From contig JAHEIX010000020.1 in NCBI GenBank assembly GCA_024639165.1, forward strand, positions 1-64,000: 64,000 bases of DNA, in the 5' to 3' direction. The notes under the pieces were generated by a model, which was given only the letters and a program-made list of their open reading frames with translations, was not told where the DNA came from and ran no database searches. Positions 1 through 8,893 of the stretch are shown here, in pieces (the stretch's first letter is position 1; each line of letters begins with the position of its first letter). The translations under genes and the position numbers were made by a program. The stretch is from UBA7446 sp024639165 (GTDB lineage Bacteria; Bacteroidota; Bacteroidia; Flavobacteriales; Flavobacteriaceae).

Positions 1-571
1 GTATAAGCGCCTGGTCCCCATAATGAATAGCATGTGAGTTACTCTCTGGTGCATATAGAAGCGAATGGGGAAGCTCTCTTTTTGTAAAGGCAGATTTGAT
101 CGCATCTGTAAATGGATTGATTATTGTTCTTATGTAGTTCTCCATGTGCATCTCGTCCTGTAGAAATGATATTAATTTTTGTAGGGATTTTTCGCTTAAA
201 CCAACAGGGTTTTTGTCAATGTGATTCTTAAGGACCTTGTCTGCGTATCTTTCCACTCTAGGTTTTTGCCAAACGTTTTCAGTGAGCTTCTCTAATTTCT
301 CTAACGATATCTTGTAACTAAGCAGCTCATCTATGATACACGCCCATACAGACTGGGCAAGGCTGAGTCGCACCCATTTACGCTCGGACTTTCGATCATA
401 CTGCATCTTTTTGGTTGAAATCTCCTGTCTTTCAGTAAAGGGCATTAGTTTTTTATCTATCCAGTAGTTAATCCTACGAGAAGTAATGTTCAGCACACTT
501 GGGTTGATAAAATTAGTGTCAAATACTTTTTGCCCCAATTCAATAATATATTGCTCTCTGCTTTTTGTCAT
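1..571 (-). CDS. MerR-like winged-helix protein, 3' end outside window
   Basis: An open frame runs on the minus strand from an ATG at 571 to the window edge without a stop, giving the first 190 residues. Residues about 25-45 (around SRRINYWIDKKLMP) resemble the helix-turn-helix and wing start of MerR-type DNA-binding domains. The next segment (KWVRLSLAQSVWACIIDEL, then a charged helix) fits the rest of such a domain. The remainder is polar and helical with no recognisable catalytic motif. It is divergent from the small gene at 702. A regulatory role is inferred from the fold resemblance only. The target is unknown and the C-terminus is missing. Confidence 0.6.
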   Translation of the reverse strand, partial: MTKSREQYIIELGQKVFDTNFINPSVLNITSRRINYWIDKKLMPFTERQEISTKKMQYDRKSERKWVRLSLAQSVWACIIDELLSYKISLEKLEKLTENVWQKPRVERYADKVLKNHIDKNPVGLSEKSLQKLISFLQDEMHMENYIRTIINPFTDAIKSAFTKRELPHSLLYAPESNSHAIHYGDQALI

Positions 572-701
572 GTTTTGAAAGTTATTCCTTTAGATAACTC
601 ATCAAAGATATAAAAAATATTTATAGATGCAACATCGTATGTATTATAATATAAATTCACTACATTTACCCTCTAGTAGAAAAACAAATAAAATACAAGC
701 T

Positions 702-1058
702 ATGATATGTAAGAACCCTGAATGTAGAAAACAGATAGATGAGAGAAAAAGTGCCAAGCGTTGTTACTGTAATGATCGCTGCAAGAATAGAGCAGCATAC
801 ATACGACGACTTGAAAAGGATAAGCACATTATCTTGTTTGATAAGAAAATGAAGAAAAACTATCGCATACTTCAAAGCCTTAAAAAAAAGGAGTTAGGTC
901 CAATAGGCTACCAGACATTAAAAAGTCATGAGTTTGATTTTGAATTAATGCACAAGGATATAATCATAAAGACAGAAAATGGGGCAAAAAAGATCATGTC
1001 TCAAGTTTATGATATTAGATTTATGGTCAACGATAAAAAACAACTGGAGTTCGTTTAA
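702..1058 (+). CDS. small Cys-rich (zinc-knuckle-like) protein
   Basis: A 118-residue basic protein starting at MICKNPEC. An upstream in-frame ATG at 627 exists, but its extra 25 residues look non-coding, so 702 is preferred. The N-terminus has a CxxxxC pair followed by CYCNDRC, spaced like a small zinc-binding knuckle, then a Lys/Arg-rich helix. The C-terminal half is a mixed charged segment with no known motif. The next gene starts 12 bases downstream, so the two are probably co-transcribed. I do not recognise the family. Nucleic-acid binding is a guess from the zinc-knuckle look and the basic charge. Confidence 0.55.
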   Translation: MICKNPECRKQIDERKSAKRCYCNDRCKNRAAYIRRLEKDKHIILFDKKMKKNYRILQSLKKKELGPIGYQTLKSHEFDFELMHKDIIIKTENGAKKIMSQVYDIRFMVNDKKQLEFV

Positions 1059-1070
1059 AACTTTTATGAC

Positions 1071-1283
1071 ATGCAGCAATTAAAACTTGACGGGATGGAC
1101 AGTCTGTTATCTACAACTGAGCAGGCTAAGATTCTAGGGATTATAAAAGATAATGAGGTTAATACAGAAACATCAAGGCCAAGTAATATGATGATCTATT
1201 ACGCTCTTGGCGTTGTTTCAGTTTTGGCAGTAGGTGTTATACTATACAGTATTCACAGAAGCAGAAATCCCAAGGAAGAATAA
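1071..1283 (+). CDS. small single-pass membrane protein
   Basis: A 70-residue protein with a polar N-terminal half, one hydrophobic stretch at about residues 40-59 (MMIYYALGVVSVLAVGVILY) and a short basic tail. This predicts one transmembrane helix. It follows the Cys-rich gene by 12 bases and is probably in the same transcript. No family is recognised. A possible terminator follows at about 1309. Confidence 0.5.
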   Translation: MQQLKLDGMDSLLSTTEQAKILGIIKDNEVNTETSRPSNMMIYYALGVVSVLAVGVILYSIHRSRNPKEE

Positions 1284-1308
1284 ATTAATCACAGAACAAA
1301 TGAGTGTT

Positions 1309-1339
1309 AAAAAGGGTGCGGTAATGCGTGCCTTTTTTT
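1309..1339 (+). terminator. possible intrinsic terminator of the two small genes
   Basis: An A-run and GG are matched by CC and a run of seven T's, around a short GC-containing inner stem. The stem is imperfect, with an internal loop. Its position just after the 1283 stop suits a terminator. Confidence 0.35.
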
Positions 1340-1448
1340 GCTCCATAAATAACGAGGTTTATCTCACAAAAATTATTGTAGAAAATAAAGATTATTTTAT
1401 AAAATAATATTCCAAGATCAATCAATCAGACCGGCCAGAAATAGTGTA

Positions 1449-1522
1449 AAGGGTGGTATATTGTATTAGAAACGCTGAAATCGTATTAAAATCGATTATT
1501 ATACGGTTTTTAATATACCCTT
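1449..1522. repeat. nested imperfect inverted repeat in the 1284-1580 gap
   Basis: This 297-bp gap has no convincing gene. It holds an outer inverted repeat (AAGGG...TATATT pairing with AATATACCCTT, with a three-base bulge). Nested inside, at about 1478-1510, is a nine-pair hairpin (AAATCGTAT with ATACGGTTT, one G-T pair). It lies between two convergent transcription units, so it may be a bidirectional 3'-end structure. No transposase or long tract is present. Confidence 0.4.
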
Positions 1523-1580
1523 AGACATAGAAAAACCTAATATAAATAGCGAAACTCTTTATAAAAAGGAGATAAAAGAA

Positions 1581-2669
1581 TTAAAGCGCAGAAACCACAG
1601 CTCTAAACCCAGTATGCATACTTCCCGTATCCGGCGTGGTTTTCATCCGCATACTATTTCTGTATCCACTGCAATAGCTGTCGTGACATAAAAAACTTCC
1701 CCCTCTACTAACACGCTTTAATGCATAAGGCTCATTGGAGTCATAGCTTGTCTCAGGTCCCTGTGGGTTGTGGGATGTTTTGTTAGCTAAGGTTTTATAG
1801 TAGTCCTCGTGGTACAAGTCAGCGCACCATTCCCATACGTTGCCTGCCATATCAAATAAACCGTAGTTATTTGCCTGGTAGCTTTGGACAGGTGCTGTAG
1901 TGTAAAAGCCATCACTCTGATCGTTTCTGTAGGGAAAAGCACCTTCCCACGTATTGGCTTTTGGTTTCCCATAGCGTAAGTCTTCATTGCCCCAAGCATA
2001 GACTGCATCTTTAAGTCCGCCTCTACTTGCATACTCCCACTCGGCTTCTGTAGGGAGTCGTTTGCCTGCCCACTCACAGTAGGCCACCGCATCAAACCAA
2101 CTCACATGCACTACGGGATGATTTTCTTTCCCTACGATACTGCTGTCAGGGCCTTCAGGATGTCTCCAATTTGCGCCTTGTCTCCATTGCCACCACTGGC
2201 TTACATCACGGAGCGATACAGGCTTGTCTGTAGGTACAAAAATCAGTGATGCTGGTGCCAATTGACTCGCGTCTGGTTTTGGGGTTCCGGGTGGTAATTC
2301 TTTTTTTATTTCGTCCCAATCCACGGCTTTTTCTGCTGTGGTTACATAACCAGTCGCTTCTACAAAAGCTGCGAACTGTGCGTTGGTCACCTCATGCACA
2401 TCCATCCAAAAGGAGTCAACAACCACCTCGTGCTTTGGATACTCATCTCGCCATGCCTGGTCGTCATCTCCGCCCATAGAAAAAGTACCGCCTGGGATTA
2501 AAACCATACCCTCTTTGTTGGCTTCGCTTGATCCTTGGGATGTTGTGCTGACTGGTGAATTAAATCGACTTTGCGTGGGGGTACAACTATGCCCCGCTGT
2601 TTGGGGTCGTTTGGGGTTGTTATTACAACCCAATGCAAAAAAAAGAAGTAGTAAATAATGGTAGTTCAT
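1581..2669 (-). CDS. formylglycine-generating enzyme (sulfatase-modifying factor), lipoprotein
   Basis: A 362-residue FGE-sulfatase (SUMF1) family protein. Such enzymes oxidise the Cys of the C-x-P-S-R motif in type I sulfatases to formylglycine. The start of the domain (GMVLIPGGTFSMGG) is near residue 54, and RLPTEAEWEYASRGG and GLFDMAGNVWEWC follow. Near the C-terminus CHDSYC (Cys328 and Cys333) has the exact C-x4-C spacing and surroundings of the catalytic pair in true FGEs. Many SUMF1-domain relatives lack this pair. A hydrophobic N-terminus ending in a lipobox (ALGC, Cys15) suggests a membrane-anchored periplasmic protein. Both sulfatases in this window are Cys-type, so they are likely clients. 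Confidence 0.88.
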   Translation of the reverse strand: MNYHYLLLLFFALGCNNNPKRPQTAGHSCTPTQSRFNSPVSTTSQGSSEANKEGMVLIPGGTFSMGGDDDQAWRDEYPKHEVVVDSFWMDVHEVTNAQFAAFVEATGYVTTAEKAVDWDEIKKELPPGTPKPDASQLAPASLIFVPTDKPVSLRDVSQWWQWRQGANWRHPEGPDSSIVGKENHPVVHVSWFDAVAYCEWAGKRLPTEAEWEYASRGGLKDAVYAWGNEDLRYGKPKANTWEGAFPYRNDQSDGFYTTAPVQSYQANNYGLFDMAGNVWEWCADLYHEDYYKTLANKTSHNPQGPETSYDSNEPYALKRVSRGGSFLCHDSYCSGYRNSMRMKTTPDTGSMHTGFRAVVSAL

Positions 2670-2767
2670 AAATTATCTATAATGAATCAAGTAGAATTTA
2701 ATATTAATCTGAAGTCAAGTTCATTAAAAATAAAGTTTTTGCTATTAAAAAACCACTTACTTTTTTA

Positions 2768-2800
2768 CAATCGTGTAAACGATTGAAATTGATTTACACG
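2768..2800. promoter_or_regulatory. overlapping inverted repeats / possible LacI-type operator upstream of FGE gene
   Basis: Two perfect inverted repeats share bases. CAATCGT-GTAA-ACGATTG spans 2768-2785, and CGTGTAAA...TTTACACG spans 2772-2800 with a 13-base loop. The core TGTAAACGATTGAA resembles a LacI-family operator with one mismatch. The site lies about 100 bases upstream of the FGE start. No LacI-type regulator is in the window, so the assignment is speculative. Confidence 0.35.
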
Positions 2801-2833
2801 TGAAGTTAAACTAGAGTTATACATAATTAACAT

Positions 2834-3475
2834 TTATATAATGTATTTTAAAATCATTAAATAATGTAAAATGGATCCAGTCAATACAAACAAATGCCAA
2901 ACAGAGTGGAAATATTTAATCTTATCGTATGCATAAAATACAACCCCAAAAGTATATGATGCCCCACCTAAAACCAACAATAATCTAGCGTTGAAACTTA
3001 ACAAAGAAAACAAAAAATTTAAATCAAAAACAATTGCCCACCCCATCACTAGATACAATGCGAGTGATAGAATCTTAAATTTTCCTGTAAAAAAAAGTTT
3101 TTTTAAGATTCCTAATATTGACAAACCAAGCACTAAAAAGAAAACAGTTTTTCCAGATGATTCAAATAAAGTGATTAAACAAATTGGAGCATAAGAACCT
3201 AGAATAAGAAAATAAATACTTATATGATCAAGAACCTGAAAGCTCTTTTTCAGCTTAGAATAAATCAGAAGGTGATAAATAGTTGAATTTACGTATACAG
3301 ATAATAAACCAAAAGCGAATAAAATAATTGATAGTGTACTTAAAGTTGTAAGATTGTTATTGTAATAAAACAAAAATGGAATCCCTAAAATTGACAAAAT
3401 CACACCCATAAAATGTGTTAGCCCGTTCCAAAGCTCTTCGTTTCTAAAGTTCTTAAAGCTAATAAATACCATCAT
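2834..3475 (-). CDS. hemolysin III / TrhA (PAQR-like) membrane protein
   Basis: A 213-residue, seven-helix integral membrane protein of the HlyIII/TrhA family. The conserved polar positions are visible: E-x-x-N-x-x-TH near the N-terminus, S-x-x-YH at the end of helix 2, DH-x-x-I followed by SYAP in the middle, and SVWHLFVLTGSILH in the last helix. These residues form the metal site in the PAQR superfamily. Family members have been linked to membrane-fluidity homeostasis in bacteria; haemolysis is a historical name. It sits between the FGE and FucP genes on the same strand but has no evident link to sugar use. Confidence 0.88.
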   Translation of the reverse strand: MMVFISFKNFRNEELWNGLTHFMGVILSILGIPFLFYYNNNLTTLSTLSIILFAFGLLSVYVNSTIYHLLIYSKLKKSFQVLDHISIYFLILGSYAPICLITLFESSGKTVFFLVLGLSILGILKKLFFTGKFKILSLALYLVMGWAIVFDLNFLFSLLSFNARLLLVLGGASYTFGVVFYAYDKIKYFHSVWHLFVLTGSILHYLMILKYII

Positions 3476-3551
3476 TTTAAATTATGCTTATGGAGTACGA
3501 TTTTTCCACTTTTATTGAGGTAAAAAAATTTCCAGTTAGTTTCATTAGTGA

Positions 3552-4847
3552 TTAATTTTTATTTTTCAATCCATAGATAGAGATAAATACAAAACAAAAA
3601 GCAGGTAGTATAAATGAAAAATTTATTTCAGAGACACCAAGAATGCTTACATCATTTACACCATATCCACCAATGTCTATAATCATTGCTTGAAATTTAG
3701 GCATCAATGCACCGCCTACAATTGCCATGACTAAGCCAGCAGAACCAACTTTTCTTTCCTCTTCATTGAGCTTTCCAAGTGCAATTCCGTAAATGGTTGG
3801 GAACATTAACGACATAAAAAACGAAATCCCAATCAAGCAATAAATTCCAACCACGTTATTGATAAAAACAACTCCAAGAGTACATGCAATCGCGATCAAA
3901 GCAAATATCATAAGTAGATGCCCTGCATTGACGAAACGCAACAAAAAGGTTCCAATTACACGTCCTAATGTGAATAGTACAAATGCTACCATCTGAAAAT
4001 ATCCAGCAGTTATATTATCCATGCCAATCCCTTCTGAATATTGATAAATATAGGTCCAGCACATTATTTGTGCACCCACATATAGTATTTGAGCAACAAC
4101 GCCTTGGCTGTATGATTGGTTGGCAAAGAGTCTTTTAAAGGTTTGCCAGATATTAGTTCTCTGTCTATCATTCCTACTTTTTGGCATCTTACTAGTTGCA
4201 AATAAAACGAGTACTCCAAGAATAATAAGTCCAAGAATTACGTAAGGATCTCGGATGACCATCAAGTCAGAGGTTTTTATAAGTGTTTTTGAGGTTACGT
4301 CTAAAGCATTAAAATCTGTTATATCATCTGATTGAAGTTTTTTCAAGACATATTGTTGTGCTACAAATAACCCAAGAATTAAACCCACTGGATTAAATGC
4401 TTGAGCTAAGTTCAGACGTCGAGTAGCCGTCTCTTTGGCACCCATAGCAAGAACATACGGATTTGCTGCTGTTTCCAAAAATGCCAACCCAAAAGTTAGT
4501 ATGTATAATCCTACACAAAAAAACCAAAATTGTTCTGTATTTGCAGCGGGGTAAAACAACAAAGCGCCCAAAGCATAAAGAAAAAGTCCAATTAAAATGG
4601 CTGTCTTATATGAGTATTTACGCATAAATAAAGCAGCAGGAAGTGCCATGCAAAAATACCCACCATAAAAAGCCATTTGTATCCACGCAGCTTGAGAATT
4701 TGATAGCTCTAATACTTTTTTAAATGCTTGCACCATGGGGTCAGTAACAGCATTAGCGAACCCCCAAAGAGCAAACAAAGAAGTTAATAAAATAAAAGGA
4801 ATTATTACGTTTTTGGGAACAATCGATACAGAATATTTTTTTTTCAT
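3552..4847 (-). CDS. fucP: FucP-family sugar:H+ symporter (MFS)
   Basis: A 431-residue MFS transporter with twelve hydrophobic segments, of the FucP / glucose-galactose transporter type. The first helix carries the FALWGFANAVTDPMV pattern, and helix 4-5 has ETAANPYVLAMG followed by LNLAQAFNPVG, both characteristic of the family. It imports a monosaccharide with protons. Fucose is the family reference substrate, but members also carry galactose, glucose or mannose. No fucose catabolic genes (fucI, fucK, fucA) are seen here, so galactose or mannose from the neighbouring PUL is equally plausible. The gene is more AT-rich to the eye than the downstream galactose operon. Confidence 0.85.
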   Translation of the reverse strand: MKKKYSVSIVPKNVIIPFILLTSLFALWGFANAVTDPMVQAFKKVLELSNSQAAWIQMAFYGGYFCMALPAALFMRKYSYKTAILIGLFLYALGALLFYPAANTEQFWFFCVGLYILTFGLAFLETAANPYVLAMGAKETATRRLNLAQAFNPVGLILGLFVAQQYVLKKLQSDDITDFNALDVTSKTLIKTSDLMVIRDPYVILGLIILGVLVLFATSKMPKSRNDRQRTNIWQTFKRLFANQSYSQGVVAQILYVGAQIMCWTYIYQYSEGIGMDNITAGYFQMVAFVLFTLGRVIGTFLLRFVNAGHLLMIFALIAIACTLGVVFINNVVGIYCLIGISFFMSLMFPTIYGIALGKLNEEERKVGSAGLVMAIVGGALMPKFQAMIIDIGGYGVNDVSILGVSEINFSFILPAFCFVFISIYGLKNKN

Positions 4848-4870
4848 TGTTTAAGTTTTTATTTGTACCA

Positions 4871-4891
4871 TTGAACTTCCACACAGTTCAA
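4871..4891. promoter_or_regulatory. inverted repeat upstream of fucP
   Basis: TTGAAC and GTTCAA, separated by nine bases, form a perfect 6-bp inverted repeat about 25 bases upstream of the fucP start. It could be an operator overlapping the promoter region. The evidence is symmetry and position only. Confidence 0.25.
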
Positions 4892-4989
4892 CTGCCACAA
4901 CTAGTGTTGACGTTCTGACTGAAGAGATAATTGCCGTTGGGTTTTTGACGATTTTAACTGTTATCCTATTTAATATGAAATTTTAAATC

Positions 4990-6678
4990 CTACCAAAACA
5001 ACGCGTACAATAGTACTGTAATAAGTAGCACCCCAAAGGCAGCTACATTAAAGGTTTTGTCTGTTGCAAATAGCTGTTTGCTCAGCACGATGCCTTTTGG
5101 ATCATCCTGATTACCTTCTAGCTTGCTGATACCTGCAATGACAAGCAGTGTTCCTATACACGTCAGCATCATCTGGTGCATAAACGGAAGGTTCACAAAC
5201 AAGGCTGCATCACTCCAGCCGTTGGGTGCGACTTTGAAGTACATCGCTATTGGAATGGACAATATCACCCCCCAAATCGCTGCGTTGTTGGTGGCTTTTT
5301 TATAGAATAGCCCCATAAGGAACACCGCCAATATCCCTGGGCTTACCACCCCTGTATATTCTTGTATAAATTGGAACACCTGTCCCAGACTTCCCAGTTG
5401 TGGTGCAATTAGCATGGCAATGATAAGCGCCACAAGTCCTGTAAGACGTCCTACTTTCACCATTTGCTTGTCGTTGGCATTTTTATTGAACATCGATTTG
5501 TAGATGTCCATGGTAAATATGGTAGATGTGGAGTTAATCATGGATGCCAGTGAGGAGACGATCGCTGCGGCTAATGCTGCTAGGATAAGACCCTTAAGCC
5601 CCACTGGGATAAAGTTTTTAATCAGCCATGGTGCAGCGTTGTCATTGGCCACATTGCCAGCGGTTCCTAAAAAGCCCTCACTGCTAAGAAGCCCCATGTT
5701 TAGCGTGCCTGTCTCAGGGTCAAGGTTCATCACATAGGCGATAATACCCGGAAGCACCACAATCACAGGGATAATGAGCTTTAGAAAGGCTGCAAATACA
5801 ATCCCTTTTTGACCTTCTTTTAAGCTTTTCGCTGCCAGTGTTCTTTGGATGATGTATTGGTTAAAGCCCCAGTAGTAGAGGTTGGCAACCCACATACCGC
5901 CGATAAGCACCGCTAGACCTGGTAAATCCCACCATGCGTCTCTTCCGTTGGGGGTGATAATCTCTCCTTTGGACAATATCATCGAAAAGCGTTCAGGTGC
6001 TTTTTCATAGACGTATTTCAGTCCATCAATAAAGCTCCCAGAGTCTGTGACGTTAGCCAGGGCGAAGTAAGCCATCAGTAATCCACCGATGATGAGCAGC
6101 ACCACTTGCACCACATCTGTCCAAGCCACAGCTGCCAGCCCGCCCCAAAGGGAATAGGCCGCTGCAAATAGGCCGAGTCCTATGATGCTATTGAGTAAGA
6201 TGCTTCCATCGCCGCTTCCTACAATGGTGTCCAGTGCCTTCCCACCTAAAAAGAGTACGGTTGTAAGGTTTACAAACACAAAGAGTGCAATCCAAAATAC
6301 GGCCAGTATGGTTTTAAGGTTGGTGCTGTATCGTTTTTCGATAAACTCTGGAATCGTGTAGAGTCCTTTTTCAATAAAAATGGGCAGAAAGTATTTTCCG
6401 ACGACTAGTAGTGTAATGGCTGCCATCCACTCATAGGAGGCGATGGCAAGTCCAAGTGCAAAACCCGATCCAGACATGCCGATAAACTGCTCAGCAGAGA
6501 TGTTCGCAGCAATCAGCGAGGCGCCAATCGCCCACCAAGGCAATGATTTACCTGCTAAAAAGTAATCCTCCGCACTTTTGGTCTCCCCCTTTTTTTGGCG
6601 GGACACAAAGAGTCCGATTGATAGAATAATCAGCGCATAGAGCGTAAATACGATAAAATCTAATGTTGAAAAATCCAT
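4990..6678 (-). CDS. Na+/sugar symporter (SSS family, SglT-like)
   Basis: A 562-residue sodium:solute symporter with about 14 membrane segments. The ATG at 6678 (MDFSTLDFIVF) is chosen because an upstream in-frame start would run into galT and adds a polar, non-homologous leader. SSS features are present: DYFLAGKSLPWWAIGASLIAAN early, AAYSLWGGLAAVAWTDVVQ in the centre, and FNQYIIQRTLAAKS after it. This resembles the SglT glucose/galactose branch. It is the last gene of the galM-galK-galT operon, 23 bases after galT, so galactose is the likely substrate. It would act in the inner membrane. Confidence 0.88.
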   Translation of the reverse strand: MDFSTLDFIVFTLYALIILSIGLFVSRQKKGETKSAEDYFLAGKSLPWWAIGASLIAANISAEQFIGMSGSGFALGLAIASYEWMAAITLLVVGKYFLPIFIEKGLYTIPEFIEKRYSTNLKTILAVFWIALFVFVNLTTVLFLGGKALDTIVGSGDGSILLNSIIGLGLFAAAYSLWGGLAAVAWTDVVQVVLLIIGGLLMAYFALANVTDSGSFIDGLKYVYEKAPERFSMILSKGEIITPNGRDAWWDLPGLAVLIGGMWVANLYYWGFNQYIIQRTLAAKSLKEGQKGIVFAAFLKLIIPVIVVLPGIIAYVMNLDPETGTLNMGLLSSEGFLGTAGNVANDNAAPWLIKNFIPVGLKGLILAALAAAIVSSLASMINSTSTIFTMDIYKSMFNKNANDKQMVKVGRLTGLVALIIAMLIAPQLGSLGQVFQFIQEYTGVVSPGILAVFLMGLFYKKATNNAAIWGVILSIPIAMYFKVAPNGWSDAALFVNLPFMHQMMLTCIGTLLVIAGISKLEGNQDDPKGIVLSKQLFATDKTFNVAAFGVLLITVLLYALFW

Positions 6679-6701
6679 TTGGTTTTTTTTAATGGTTTTG
6701 T

Positions 6702-7739
6702 TTATGTTTTGTTTTTTGAATAGTGTGTGGTTGCACAATCACGTAAGCGTTGTGCGGCTTGCTCAGCGGTGATGTCACGCTGGGGATTGGCAAACATCTC
6801 ATAGCCCACCATAAACTTCTTGACCTCGGCTGAGCGCAATAGTGGCGGATAAAAAGACATATGCATATGCCAGTGGCTGTTATCCTTTCCATCTGTAGGG
6901 GATTGGTGTATGCCTGCAGAATACGGAAATGAGGTTTCAAAAAGGTTGTCGTATCTAGTGGTGAGCGCTTTTAGGATGCTTGCATAATCCGACACTTCTT
7001 GCTGTGAGAGTTCTAGAATAGAAGTAATATGCCTTTTGGGTACAATCATCGTCTCAAACGGCCATACCGCCCAGTATGGAACCAGGGCTACAAAGCTTTC
7101 GTTTTCCAATACAATGCGCTCTTTAGCATTGAGCTCTTGTTTGAGGTAATCGCCCAGTAAACTACTGTTATTTTTGTCCCAATAGCTTTTTTGGCGTACC
7201 ACTTTTTTCTGAACCTCTTGTGGAATGGAGCGTTGCGCCCATATCTGCCCATGCGGGTGTGGGTTAGAGCAGCCCATAACCGCTCCTTTGTTCTCAAAAA
7301 TCTGCACGTGGTTGATGCTTGGGTCACTCACAAGGGTGGTGTATTCCTGTTGCCATAGGCTAATCACCTTTTCTATATCACGCTCTTCCATAAGGGGCAG
7401 CGTTAGACTGTGGTTAGGTGAATAGCAAATCACTTTACATATTCCGGATTCGCTTTCTGCCTCTAGTAGGCCCTCTTTAAAGAATTCTTCTGGGCCTTCA
7501 AGTAGCGCTGCAAAATCGTTATAGAAGCTGTAGGTGCCTGTATAGTCTGGGTTTTTAGCGCCTCCTGCGCGCTCATTGCCCGGGCACAGATAGCAGTTGG
7601 GATCGTATTCCAAGCGTTCCACTGCTTGCGGCTTGTCTTTTTTTCCTTGCCATGGGCGTTTGGTACGGTGTGGGGATACCAGTACCCATTCGCCTGTGAG
7701 AATATTTTTTCTTCTATGTGGAGTATTGTTAAAATCCAT
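6702..7739 (-). CDS. galT: galactose-1-phosphate uridylyltransferase
   Basis: A 345-residue Leloir-pathway enzyme that exchanges UMP between UDP-glucose and galactose-1-phosphate. The family signature NPHPHGQIWA contains the catalytic histidine that carries the UMP intermediate. An N-terminal zinc-site pair is visible in CYLCPGN, and the C-terminal HIT-like half has HWHMHMSFYPPLLRS. The length is normal for the family. Its ATG directly follows the galK TAG with no gap (TAG/ATG), which indicates translational coupling. It precedes the SSS symporter. Confidence 0.96.
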   Translation of the reverse strand: MDFNNTPHRRKNILTGEWVLVSPHRTKRPWQGKKDKPQAVERLEYDPNCYLCPGNERAGGAKNPDYTGTYSFYNDFAALLEGPEEFFKEGLLEAESESGICKVICYSPNHSLTLPLMEERDIEKVISLWQQEYTTLVSDPSINHVQIFENKGAVMGCSNPHPHGQIWAQRSIPQEVQKKVVRQKSYWDKNNSSLLGDYLKQELNAKERIVLENESFVALVPYWAVWPFETMIVPKRHITSILELSQQEVSDYASILKALTTRYDNLFETSFPYSAGIHQSPTDGKDNSHWHMHMSFYPPLLRSAEVKKFMVGYEMFANPQRDITAEQAAQRLRDCATTHYSKNKT

Positions 7740-8876
7740 CTATAACTCAGAATTTACAGTTTCTACGCCATTAGAGGTAGCTACCAATATGGAGGTGAGG
7801 TTAATATCAAACTGTTCTTTGTAGGCTTTGCTTGCCAAATCCATAAACTCATTGACATAGCCCTCCTCTACAAGGTTAATGGTACAACCGCCAAAGCCAC
7901 CACCCATCATACGACTTCCCACCACCTGCGAGATGTCTTTTGATAGGTCCACTAAAAAATCGAGTTCTGGACAACTGACCTCATAGTTTTTGGATAGTCC
8001 TTCATGGGTTTGGTACATCAGCTTGCTAAAACCTTTAATATCTCCTCTTTGGATAAGCTCTGCAGCTTTTAAGGTTCTTGCGTTTTCGCGCGACACAAAA
8101 AGTGCACGCTGATAGACTTTTTCAGAGAGTTTTTCCTTGTATGTTTCAATGGTTGCTTCAGGAACATCTGCTAAAAATGGATACTGAGGATGGTCTTTTT
8201 GAATGACAGCAAGGGCTTGTTCGCATTCTTCTCTGCGCGTGTTGTACTCACTTGTAGCTAAGTTATGTGACACATTGGTATTCAGTAGCAATATCTTATA
8301 AGGCGCAAACTCTGCATCAATGAGTTTATAGTCCAGGGTTTCACAGTTGAGAAGTAATAGTTTTTTACGTTTGCCCATTGTCACCGCAAACTGATCCATC
8401 ACCCCGCATTTGGTACCCACAAAGTTGTGCTCTGCCATGCGAGAGATCTCGATCATTTCAAGGTTTGAAAGCCCCAAGTCAAACAAATCATTTAAGCCTT
8501 TGGCTACCCCACACTCCAGCGCAGCAGATGAGCTGATACCGGCCCCAATAGGCAGCTCACTGGATATCACACAATCAAAACCTCCAAGCTTTCCTGGGCG
8601 GGCTTTTACGACCCCATCGACAACACCCAATACGTAGTTCTCCCAATGGGTGTCGCTGATTTGCAAGGGCTTGTTGATATCAAAAGTAAAAGCGCCCTCA
8701 TCTTCAGAATTTACCCGACATAGGCTGTTGTCCTTTTTTCTAAACCACATGGTGACTTTACGATCTATCGCTGCTGGAAGCACATGCCCGCCATTATAGT
8801 CGATATGTTCGCCAATTAGGTTGATGCGGCCAGGAGATTTTACAATGATGTCAGAGTCGTTGGAGTTTATGGTCAT
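7740..8876 (-). CDS. galK: galactokinase
   Basis: A 378-residue GHMP kinase that phosphorylates galactose at C1. The galactose-recognition signature GRINLIGEHIDYNGG is at residues 16-30, and the ATP-binding PIGAGISSSAALE motif follows. The third GHMP motif, GSRMMGGGFGGCTI, lies near the C-terminus. The length is typical. It sits 17 bases after galM and abuts galT, so the three Leloir genes form one transcript with the AraC gene upstream. Confidence 0.96.
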   Translation of the reverse strand: MTINSNDSDIIVKSPGRINLIGEHIDYNGGHVLPAAIDRKVTMWFRKKDNSLCRVNSEDEGAFTFDINKPLQISDTHWENYVLGVVDGVVKARPGKLGGFDCVISSELPIGAGISSSAALECGVAKGLNDLFDLGLSNLEMIEISRMAEHNFVGTKCGVMDQFAVTMGKRKKLLLLNCETLDYKLIDAEFAPYKILLLNTNVSHNLATSEYNTRREECEQALAVIQKDHPQYPFLADVPEATIETYKEKLSEKVYQRALFVSRENARTLKAAELIQRGDIKGFSKLMYQTHEGLSKNYEVSCPELDFLVDLSKDISQVVGSRMMGGGFGGCTINLVEEGYVNEFMDLASKAYKEQFDINLTSILVATSNGVETVNSEL

Positions 8877-8893
8877 TGTTGTTGTTTGGTTTG

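Noticed and set aside
666..875. Minus-strand 69-codon frame
   Set aside because: It is antisense to the Cys-rich gene at 702, which has better codon structure and a co-directional partner.
6679..6738. Longer start for the gal-operon symporter
   Set aside because: The added 20 residues are polar, overlap the end of galT and are not part of the SSS fold.
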